Shown here: piece by piece, positions 13,645 to 19,447 of the stretch | How positions within the stretch are numbered: position 1 is the first letter of the stretch | Layout: every line of letters begins with the position of its first letter | NCBI GenBank assembly: GCA_934691925.1 | Contig: CAKUTI010000033.1 | Location: forward strand, 1-19,447 | Source of the DNA: an uncultured Treponema sp. | Lineage (GTDB): Bacteria > Spirochaetota > Spirochaetia > Treponematales > Treponemataceae | Direction: 5' to 3' | DNA: 19,447 nucleotides | Translations under genes and position numbers: made by a program | The notes under the pieces: generated by a model | The model's input: the letters and a program-made list of their open reading frames with translations, nothing else | Database searches by the model: none | Told to the model about the DNA's origin: nothing

Positions 13645-15612
13645 TTACTTCACAATCAGAGTGTTCATCGCCTTGATAAAGTCAACCGGGCTTGAAAGCT
13701 CCGCTCCGCTCACAAGAAGCGCCTGGTCAAGAAGGACTTCTGAAACGTTCGCGATATAAGCCTCATCGCTTGAATTCTCGAGAGTCTTTACAATCGCGTG
13801 GTCGGCGTTCACCTCAAGAATAGGCTTTACTCCAGGACCAGTCTGCCCCATAGCGCGCATCATGCGCTCCATCTGGAAGCCAGGGTCGCTCTCGTCCACA
13901 ACGATGCATGAAGGGCTGTCGCTCAGCCTTTTTGAAAGAACAACGTCCTTTACGCGGTCTCCCAGAGCCTTCTTTATTTTCTCCTGAACCGGCTTGAACG
14001 CCTCCTCCTTTTTCTTAGCCTCGTTCTTGTCGATTCCAAGCTCATCGTCAGAGCCGGCGCGGTTCACACCTTTAAGCTCGTAGTCCTTGTATTTCATAAG
14101 GCTTGGAATAACGATGTCGTCGATGTCGTCCGCCATGATAAGGACTTCAAAGCCCTTTTTCTTGTACGCTTCAAGCAGCGGGCTTGCGCGCAAGTTTTTC
14201 TCGTTGTTTCCGGTGATATAATAAATCGCCTTCTGCTCAGGCTTCATTCTTGAGACATAGTCCTTGAAGCTTGTCCATTTGCCCTCGCCGTCTCCGCTCG
14301 CGTCAGTTGACTTGAATCTTACGATTTCGGCAATCTCCTCGCGGTTCACATAGTCACCATAAAGGCCTTCCTTCATCGGGCGGTTGAACTGCTCAACAAA
14401 CTTGTTCCATTTCTCAATAGTCTTTTTCTCTTCGTCTGTCGGATTCTCTGACTTTCTAGCCTTGTCCGCCTCCTCTCCGAGCTTCTTGAATTCTCCAAGC
14501 AACTTCTTTACAGATGCATTCTTGATGTTGTCCAAAATTCTGTTCTGCTGCAAAATTTCGCGACTCACGTTCAAAGGCAAGTCCTCAGAGTCGATGATTC
14601 CGCGAACAAAACGCAAGTAAGCCGGCAAAAGCTCGCGGTCATCGTCTGTGATGAAAACGCGCTTAACATAAAGCTTAACGCCGCTCTTATAGTCCGCCTG
14701 ATACATATCAAAAGGAGCCTGCTGAGGAATATAGAACAAAGTTGTATATTCCTGAGTTCCTTCCGCGTGCGTGTGAACGTAAAAAAGAGGATCCTGGCTG
14801 TCGTGGCTGATTGTCTTGTAAAAGTCGTTGTAGTCCTCTGGCTTTAGCTCAGATTTCGGGCGTTTCCACAATGCAGAAGCCGAGTTCACCTTGTCAACTT
14901 TATTCTCGCTTCCAGTAACATTTCCCTTGTCGTCGTACTTGTTCTGCGTGTAATGAAGATAGATCGGGAACGCGATATGGTCGGAATAACGCTTGATAAG
15001 CTCCTCAATCTTCCATCTTGAAGCAAAATCCTTGCTGTCGTCGTTCAGAATCATCTCGATTGCAGAGCCGTGCGTCTCAGGCTTGTCGAATCCGAATTTC
15101 TTTGCCTCTTCTGAGTCCGAAGCGATTTCTTCTATTGTATATGAATTTGTGCCGTCGCTTGACCATTTATAAATCTTGTCTGTCGCGGCTTTTCTTGTGT
15201 AGACGTTGATTTCCTTGGCAGCCATGAAAGCCGAATAAAAACCGACACCAAACTGGCCGATAAGGTTGGACTCGCCCGCGTTTTTTTCCTTTGAGATTTT
15301 GTCGATGAAAGCCTTTGTTCCAGAGCGCGCGATTGTTCCAAGGTTGTTGTTCAGGTCTTCCTCGTTCATTCCGATTCCTGAGTCCTGAACTGTGAGGATT
15401 TTCGCGACCTCGTTAAAGCTGATGTCGATTCTCGGCTCTGTCTTTAGATTCTTGTAAGCGTCGTCCGACACCATAAGATAGTTAAGCTTGTCCAATGCAT
15501 CCGAAGCGTTCGAGACAATCTCGCGCAGAAAAATGTCTTTGTTTGAATACATCGAGTGGATAATCAATTTGAGAAGCTGGTTCACTTCTGTCTGAAACTG
15601 ATACTTTGCCAT
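13645..15612 (-). CDS. htpG: Hsp90-family chaperone HtpG
   Basis: 655 residues, slightly longer than E. coli HtpG. The N-terminal GHKL ATPase domain shows REIVSNASDALDKL (Asn and Asp of the nucleotide pocket), VQDSGIGMNEEDL, and GQFGVGFYSAFM. The middle domain follows at about 240-500, with the catalytic-loop Arg in PLNVSREILQQN. The C-terminal dimerisation domain ends in KAMNTLIVK; no MEEVD tail is present, as expected in bacteria. It acts as a cytosolic ATP-dependent chaperone. The ATG at 15612 is preceded by ACAGGAGATAAATAA, a clear ribosome site. The gene stands alone, with its own terminator. The leader of roughly 60-70 bases holds an inverted repeat; no CIRCE element is present. Confidence 0.97.
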   Translation of the reverse strand: MAKYQFQTEVNQLLKLIIHSMYSNKDIFLREIVSNASDALDKLNYLMVSDDAYKNLKTEPRIDISFNEVAKILTVQDSGIGMNEEDLNNNLGTIARSGTKAFIDKISKEKNAGESNLIGQFGVGFYSAFMAAKEINVYTRKAATDKIYKWSSDGTNSYTIEEIASDSEEAKKFGFDKPETHGSAIEMILNDDSKDFASRWKIEELIKRYSDHIAFPIYLHYTQNKYDDKGNVTGSENKVDKVNSASALWKRPKSELKPEDYNDFYKTISHDSQDPLFYVHTHAEGTQEYTTLFYIPQQAPFDMYQADYKSGVKLYVKRVFITDDDRELLPAYLRFVRGIIDSEDLPLNVSREILQQNRILDNIKNASVKKLLGEFKKLGEEADKARKSENPTDEEKKTIEKWNKFVEQFNRPMKEGLYGDYVNREEIAEIVRFKSTDASGDGEGKWTSFKDYVSRMKPEQKAIYYITGNNEKNLRASPLLEAYKKKGFEVLIMADDIDDIVIPSLMKYKDYELKGVNRAGSDDELGIDKNEAKKKEEAFKPVQEKIKKALGDRVKDVVLSKRLSDSPSCIVVDESDPGFQMERMMRAMGQTGPGVKPILEVNADHAIVKTLENSSDEAYIANVSEVLLDQALLVSGAELSSPVDFIKAMNTLIVK

Positions 15613-15647
15613 TTATTTATCTCCTGTCTTTAATTTTTCGACTGAAA

Positions 15648-15673
15648 GCCGTCCGTGCAAATTTTTTGACGGC
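15648..15673 (-). other. Inverted repeat in the htpG leader
   Basis: GCCGTC (15648-15653) and GACGGC (15668-15673) flank a 14-base A/T-rich segment. It lies between the ribosome site of htpG and a poorly defined promoter (best candidate TTGCCG at 15714-15709, 17 bases, TATTTT at 15691-15686). It could be an operator or a 5' hairpin of the transcript. There is no T tract, so it is not a terminator. Confidence 0.4.
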
Positions 15674-15746
15674 AGTGTATATATCAAAATATAAAATTTT
15701 CTATTGTTCGGCAAATTTTTGTTGCCGGGATGAAAAAATCATTTCC

Positions 15747-15775
15747 TTGACAAATTTCTTAGACAAATATATCAT
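15747..15775 (+). promoter_or_regulatory. Strong sigma-70-type promoter of the zinc-resistance operon
   Basis: A perfect TTGACA (15747-15752), a 17-base spacer, TATCAT (15770-15775). The predicted start near 15782 lies within the operator palindromes. The ribosome site AGGAG (15827-15831) precedes the ATG at 15838. Confidence 0.8.
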
Positions 15776-15777
15776 CA

Positions 15778-15803
15778 TTCATATGAATAATATTTCATAT
15801 GAA
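15778..15803 (+). promoter_or_regulatory. ArsR/SmtB-type operator: two TTCATATGAA palindromes
   Basis: The 10-bp palindrome TTCATATGAA occurs at 15778-15787 and 15794-15803, separated by TAATAT. Seen together they also form ATATGAA-N6-TTCATAT (15781-15800), the arrangement bound by SmtB and CzrA zinc sensors. It begins three bases after the -10 box and covers the predicted transcription start, so bound repressor should block the promoter. Autoregulation by the product of the next gene is a strong inference. Confidence 0.8.
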
Positions 15804-15837
15804 AATTCATTTATATAAATATTAACAGGAGAAAAAT

Positions 15838-16158
15838 ATGGAAGACGAAGCAAAAAACAGGATTTCTGACTCTCTCCCCGACGAGGACACGCTTGCCGAC
15901 ATCTCCGAGCTTTTCAAGATTTTCGGAGACTCAACAAGAATAAAAATTCTGTTCTGCCTGCTGAACAACTCGCTTTCGGTCAGTGAAATAGTCGAGATTC
16001 TCGGAATCCAGCAGTCGGCAATCTCGCACCAGCTCAGGATTTTAAAGGAGAACCATCTTGTGAAATTCGAGCGCGCAGGAAAATGCAATGTCTACTCGCT
16101 GAGCGACGACCACGTTGTCTCAATCCTGAACATGGGACTTGAGCATATTTCAGAATAA
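15838..16158 (+). CDS. SmtB/CzrA-type zinc-responsive repressor (ArsR family)
   Basis: 106 residues forming a winged helix-turn-helix. The recognition helix is in the QQSAISHQLRILKE segment, followed by a wing ending in CNVYSL. The C-terminal helix carries a complete alpha-5 metal site with the spacing D-x-H-x10-H-x2-E: Asp90, His92, His103 and Glu106. This site defines the SmtB/CzrA zinc-cobalt class. The alpha-3N cysteine motif of CadC-type cadmium/lead sensors (CxC) is absent. The operator upstream is of the matching type. Zinc binding should release the repressor and turn on this gene together with the ATPase downstream, which starts 96 bases later with its own ribosome site. Confidence 0.95.
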   Translation: MEDEAKNRISDSLPDEDTLADISELFKIFGDSTRIKILFCLLNNSLSVSEIVEILGIQQSAISHQLRILKENHLVKFERAGKCNVYSLSDDHVVSILNMGLEHISE

Positions 16159-16254
16159 CTGAGGCAAAAACCGCTTGAAAAAAAATTTGCGGAAAATAAA
16201 AACTTTCGCGGCTGAATCGTTCAAAAATACAGAATCAAAAATCAGGAGGAAAAT

Positions 16255-18357
16255 ATGAAGAAAGAAAACTTTCCAGAATCAGAAGAAACCAAGAAATGTG
16301 AAAAACATAAAGAACATGAGGAACATTGCTGCTGCGTTCATTCACATTCAGACGAGATAAAATGCTCCTGCTGCCATGACGATGATGACGAAGATGAGGA
16401 AGAAGAGCGCTCGCTTAAAAAAATCATTGTATCGGCGGTCTTGTTTTTGCTCGGGCTTTTCACGGCGCATTTTGACTTTTTCGCGGAAAAATTCTCCGCT
16501 CCTGAAAATCTCCTAAAAATTATGCCTTATATCTCAGCTGCTTTCTGCTTTGTGGCGTTCATTCTCGCGGGTCTTGATGTAATAAAGGGCGCAATAAAAA
16601 ACATAAGAAAAGGAAATATTTTCGGCGAGCAGTTTTTGATGTCTGTAGCTGCAATCGGAGCGATTTTTGTAGGCGAATTTCCGGAAGCTGTCGCAGTTAT
16701 GCTTTTCTATCAGATTGGAGAATTTTTTCAGGATTACGCGGTTGACAAGTCGCGCGACTCAATCAAGTCTCTTATGGACATCCGCCCTGACCACGCGAAT
16801 GTGATAAGAGACGGAAAAACAGTGAGCGTAAGCCCGGAAGATGTAAAAATCGGAGAGATAATCGAGGTTCGCCCCGGAGAAAGAGTTCCGCTTGACGGCT
16901 TTATTATTGAAGGAAAATCATTCGTTGAAACTTCTGCCTTGACTGGAGAAAGCGTTCCGCGCGAGGTTTCAGCCGAAGAAAAGTCAGAAATTTTGTCAGG
17001 ATTTGTGAACGGGACAAGCCCGATAAAGATTCAGGTTACAAAAGAATACGGAGAAAGCGCAGTTGTAAGAATTTTGAACCTCACAGAAAAAGCAAGCGCG
17101 GTAAAGGCAAGAAGCGAGAAATTCATATCGAAATTCGCGAAAGTCTACACGCCGATTGTCTGCATTCTCGCGGTGGCGGTCGCTTTAATTCCGCCACTCG
17201 TGCTTAAACTGCTTGCGCCTGAGCTTTACAAGAATTTCGGATTTTCAGTCTGGGGCTACCGCGCGCTCTCATTCCTTGTTGTCTCATGCCCTTGCGCACT
17301 CGTAATCTCAATTCCTCTCTCGTTCTTCTGCGGAATCGGAAAAGCGTCAGTCGCCGGAGTTCTAGTTAAAGGCTCAAATTTCATCGAGGCTCTCGCAAAA
17401 GTAAAGATTGCGGTTTTTGACAAGACTGGAACATTAACAAAAGGAACTTTCAACGTTACAGAAATCTGCCCGGAAGAAGGATTCACAAAAGAGGAGCTTC
17501 TCGCGGTCGCAACACACGCCGAAAGCTATTCAGACCATCCGATTTCAAAGTCGCTCAAAAAAGCGCACTGCTGCCCTCTCTGCGGAAAACTTGAAATTCT
17601 CGACGCGGAAGTTGTCTCTGGCAAAGGAATAATGGCGACTGTCGGAAACCAAAAAATCTTGGCAGGAAACGCGAAACTTATGCAAAGCGAGAATGTCGGA
17701 AATTTCCACGACATTCAAAAAGAGACATCCGGAACTGTGATTCACGTTTCAGTTGACTCAAAATATGCAGGCTACATCATCATAAGCGATACGGAAAAAG
17801 AAGACTCAAAAGAGACGATTTCAAGACTGAAGAAGCTCGATGTGAAAGAGACGGTTATGCTCACAGGCGACGCAAAACCGACAGCCGAAATTGTCGGAAA
17901 AAAGCTTGGAATCGACAAAGTCTATGCTGACTTGCTCCCGGAAGACAAAGTCTCAAAGGTTGACGAGCTGATTTCAAATCTCGGAAAAAAAGGCGGCGAG
18001 CAAAAAAGCAAGCTGATGTTTGTCGGCGACGGAATAAACGACAGCCCGGTTCTTGCGCGCGCCGATGTGGGAGTCGCGATGGGCGGACTTGGAAGCGACG
18101 CCGCAATCGAGGCGGCAGATGTCGTGATTATGGACGACAAGCCTAGCCGCCTTGTTGACGCAATCAGAATCGCAAGAAAAACGATGGGCGTTGTTTACCA
18201 GAATATTGTCTTCTCAATCGGGGTAAAGGCTTTGATAATGATTTTGAACGCAGCCGGAATCGGAAATCTGTGGCTCGCAGTTTTTGGAGATGTGGGAGTC
18301 TGCTTTATCGCAGTTCTGAATGCGGCGCGTCTTTCAAAAGGAAAGAAGAAAGCGTAA
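16255..18357 (+). CDS. zntA: P1B-2-type Zn2+/Cd2+/Pb2+ exporting ATPase with His/Cys/acidic N-terminus
   Basis: 700 residues. Residues 1-55 are rich in Cys, His, Asp and Glu (EEHCCCVHSHSDE, CSCCHDDDDED) and lack the usual heavy-metal-associated domain with its CxxC. Paired helices begin at about 56. The A-domain has TGES at 230-233. The transport motif CPC lies at 345-347, the phosphorylated Asp389 in DKTGT, and the SDHP motif, TGDAKPTAE and GDGINDSP follow. The last helices carry a Lys (GVKALIMIL) and Asp-x-Gly (FGDVGVCF), the class signature of P1B-2 zinc/cadmium/lead pumps. An unusual CCPLC lies in the nucleotide-binding domain. AGGAGG precedes the ATG. The gene is expelled-metal partner to the zinc sensor upstream, and a terminator follows. 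Confidence 0.95.
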   Translation: MKKENFPESEETKKCEKHKEHEEHCCCVHSHSDEIKCSCCHDDDDEDEEEERSLKKIIVSAVLFLLGLFTAHFDFFAEKFSAPENLLKIMPYISAAFCFVAFILAGLDVIKGAIKNIRKGNIFGEQFLMSVAAIGAIFVGEFPEAVAVMLFYQIGEFFQDYAVDKSRDSIKSLMDIRPDHANVIRDGKTVSVSPEDVKIGEIIEVRPGERVPLDGFIIEGKSFVETSALTGESVPREVSAEEKSEILSGFVNGTSPIKIQVTKEYGESAVVRILNLTEKASAVKARSEKFISKFAKVYTPIVCILAVAVALIPPLVLKLLAPELYKNFGFSVWGYRALSFLVVSCPCALVISIPLSFFCGIGKASVAGVLVKGSNFIEALAKVKIAVFDKTGTLTKGTFNVTEICPEEGFTKEELLAVATHAESYSDHPISKSLKKAHCCPLCGKLEILDAEVVSGKGIMATVGNQKILAGNAKLMQSENVGNFHDIQKETSGTVIHVSVDSKYAGYIIISDTEKEDSKETISRLKKLDVKETVMLTGDAKPTAEIVGKKLGIDKVYADLLPEDKVSKVDELISNLGKKGGEQKSKLMFVGDGINDSPVLARADVGVAMGGLGSDAAIEAADVVIMDDKPSRLVDAIRIARKTMGVVYQNIVFSIGVKALIMILNAAGIGNLWLAVFGDVGVCFIAVLNAARLSKGKKKA

Positions 18358-18392
18358 TTCTAGCATAAAATATTTAACAGTTTTCAGAAAAT

Positions 18393-18431
18393 AAAAAATC
18401 CCTTTCGAGCTTTTTGAAAGGGATTTTTTTT
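18393..18431. terminator. Bidirectional intrinsic terminator after the zinc ATPase gene
   Basis: A perfect 14-bp inverted repeat (18393-18406 and 18416-18429) with a nine-base loop, core TCCCTTTC, six A on the left and a run of eight T on the right. It serves the ATPase gene and probably the convergent small-protein operon. Confidence 0.9.
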
Positions 18432-18554
18432 ATCTCATTCCTGAAGATTTTGGTAAAATCAGACAAGAAAACTAAATAGTTAAAAGCGTTAAATTTTTTC
18501 CAATCTCTGATTTTCGTCAAATTTTTATCAGATTGCTGCTTTCCTGCAAGAAAG

Positions 18555-18902
18555 TCATTCCTCAAAATCGAAAATTTCCGTGCTGTCAGAAAGAAAAATC
18601 CAGAATTTGCTGTATGCGCTTAGCCACACTCCGTTTTCTTCCCAAAGTCCGTTTCTCAAAAGAATGTAGAGCCACTGCCCGCCGTTTTCTCTTTTTCCCG
18701 CGCTTATCACAACGCATTTCAAGCCGTTCTCGTGGTTCAAAGTCTTGAAAGAATACGGAATTGAAAAATCAGGATTTTCATAAAGCTCCACCTCACCCAT
18801 AAGAGTGAAAGAAGAAAGCTCTTTAACCGCAGTGTGGCAAAAAACAAACTGTGCAAGGCAGAAAAACAGAATAAAAGAGAGGGATTTCTTAATCAAAATC
18901 AT
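18555..18902 (-). CDS. Small exported protein, possible SH3-like fold
   Basis: 115 residues. Residues 1-22 form a signal peptide (basic start, hydrophobic core, FCHT near the cleavage site). The mature part has features recalling bacterial SH3-like modules: a GEVELYENPD strand-turn, a central VVISAG, and GQWLYILLRNG followed by GVWLSAYSKFWIFL. The assignment is by eye only. The start at 18902 overlaps the stop of the gene before it by four bases (ATGA), so the two are translationally coupled and probably function together in the periplasm or at the cell surface. Function unknown. Confidence 0.72.
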   Translation of the reverse strand: MILIKKSLSFILFFCLAQFVFCHTAVKELSSFTLMGEVELYENPDFSIPYSFKTLNHENGLKCVVISAGKRENGGQWLYILLRNGLWEENGVWLSAYSKFWIFLSDSTEIFDFEE

Positions 18903-19228
18903 TGAAGGCTGAATTTTTTTATCAGCATTGTGTATTTGCCGTTGTCGAAATTCTCGTCTTTGGTCTCAGAAACAAGACTGCTTCCTGTATATCCGTAGTC
19001 AGAAAGAATTCCTGAAAGCTCCTCGTCAATGCTGCTGTTTCCGAATGACTCGTCAAAAGCGTCTGTGTTAAGAGCGAAAAGCCTGATTTCCACGGAATTT
19101 GTGTCGGTGTTCAAAGTCCATTCGATTGTGTAAACATTGTCGATATCCTCCTCGCTAGAAAATTCCTCCGCGTTCAAGCCGAAAAATAATCCAGCGAAAA
19201 GGATAACAACTGCTAACATTTTTTTCAT
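18899..19228 (-). CDS. Small acidic exported protein of unknown function
   Basis: 109 residues. A signal peptide occupies about 1-20 (MKKMLAVV, hydrophobic core, cleavage likely after LNA). The mature protein is strongly acidic (EEFSSEEDIDN and further Asp/Glu-rich stretches), has no Cys, and ends with a basic tail. A YTIEWTLNTDT strand and a KYTMLIKKF strand suggest a small beta protein. I recognise no family. A good ribosome site (AAGGAGAG) precedes the ATG at 19228. It is the first gene of a two-gene operon with the SH3-like protein. Confidence 0.75.
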   Translation of the reverse strand: MKKMLAVVILFAGLFFGLNAEEFSSEEDIDNVYTIEWTLNTDTNSVEIRLFALNTDAFDESFGNSSIDEELSGILSDYGYTGSSLVSETKDENFDNGKYTMLIKKFSLQ

Positions 19229-19288
19229 TTGTAAAACTCTCCTTGCAAGTTTTGCATATTTTAGAATTTTTTGACATTAAATGCTATA

Positions 19289-19317
19289 ATATTACAAAAC
19301 TTGTCGGATTTTTACAA
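19289..19317 (-). promoter_or_regulatory. Promoter of the two-gene small exported protein operon
   Basis: On the minus strand TTGTAA (19317-19312), a 17-base spacer, TAATAT (19294-19289). The start near 19282 leaves a leader of about 54 bases that ends in the ribosome site AAGGAGAG. The promoter lies just after the carB stop codon. Confidence 0.5.
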
Positions 19318-19325
19318 ATTTCAGA

Positions 19326-19447
19326 TTATTTTATCATCGCGTGATATTCCTGCAAAGACTTTACTCCGCCTTCGCCGCCTTTTCCGTTCTTTACAGCCTC
19401 GATTCCCTGAACTGCGGCATAAGCGCCTGCCAATGTCGTAATGTAAG
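19326..19447 (-). CDS. carB: Carbamoyl-phosphate synthase large subunit, C-terminal end (partial)
   Basis: The last 40 codons of a gene running in from the right edge. The translation reads YITTLAGAYAAVQGIEAV, then a Gly/Lys-rich stretch, and ends VKSLQEYHAMIK. This matches the end of CarB, where E. coli has TTLEG near the start of the last helix region and a terminal VISVQEMHAQIK. This part belongs to the allosteric MGS-like domain. CarB makes carbamoyl phosphate for pyrimidine and arginine synthesis. The Gly/Lys/Glu stretch (NGKGGEGG) between the last helix and strand is longer than usual. No terminator follows the stop codon within the short gap before the next promoter. Confidence 0.85.
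   Translation of the reverse strand, partial: YITTLAGAYAAVQGIEAVKNGKGGEGGVKSLQEYHAMIK

Noticed and set aside
16159..16254. Possible second promoter or operator between the zinc repressor and the ATPase gene
   Set aside because: Only a weak TTGAAA with no good -10 box, and no copy of the operator palindrome; co-transcription is simpler.
18501..18535. Imperfect inverted repeat CAATCTCTGAT / ATCAGATTG downstream of the small exported protein operon
   Set aside because: It has a two-base bulge, a long A/T loop and no T tract on either strand; the strong terminator at 18393-18431 is sufficient.
19271..19290. Plus-strand TTGACA and TATAAT close together
   Set aside because: They are only eight bases apart, so they cannot form one promoter, and no plus-strand gene follows.

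Overview
The window looks like chromosomal DNA from a spirochaete, most likely a saccharolytic, host-associated Treponema. This is inferred from the mix of lipoproteins with loose lipoboxes, a large chemoreceptor, A+T-rich intergenic DNA, and the overall resemblance of the proteins to treponemal ones; no database search was possible. There is no tRNA, rRNA, CRISPR array, transposase or phage gene. No gene-free stretch exceeds about 225 bases.

Layout. (1) 1-2100: a possible polysaccharide-degradation edge. A partial lipoprotein with a G10 tract in its reading frame diverges from a secreted SGNH esterase of the rhamnogalacturonan-acetylesterase type. (2) 2112-5882, minus: an orphan oligopeptide-binding lipoprotein followed directly by a methyl-accepting chemotaxis protein. 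(3) 6081-7310: purA with a clear promoter and terminator. (4) 7407-9108: a small exported protein, a PTS EIIA-type protein and, convergently, a Cof-type HAD phosphatase. (5) 9147-12629: an overlapping operon of a Gx/heptaprenyl-diphosphate-synthase-component-I membrane protein, a small membrane protein and an HrpB-type helicase. It converges on a DUF1848 Fe-S protein. (6) 13645-15612, minus: htpG. (7) 15747-18357: a zinc-resistance operon made of an SmtB/CzrA-type repressor with a complete alpha-5 metal site, its double-palindrome operator, and a P1B-2 ATPase. (8) 18555-19228, minus: two coupled small exported proteins. (9) The last 122 bases hold the 3' end of carB.

Three sequence-level patterns stand out. 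First, a 16-bp dyad, roughly ACTAMCGAACGKTAGT, occurs about eight times between 9865 and 12889, always inside coding sequence and in different reading frames; I saw no copy elsewhere in the window. Second, five transcription starts place a -10 hexamer only 6-8 bases before the start codon with no Shine-Dalgarno sequence, which suggests leaderless mRNAs beside ordinary SD-led genes. Third, the G10 tract in the first lipoprotein is a candidate phase-variation switch, because losing or gaining one G brings a stop codon within a few codons.

The zinc operon is the best-resolved functional unit: sensor residues, operator, promoter and exporter class all agree. The binding-protein/chemoreceptor pair is the most suggestive functional link whose ligand is unknown.
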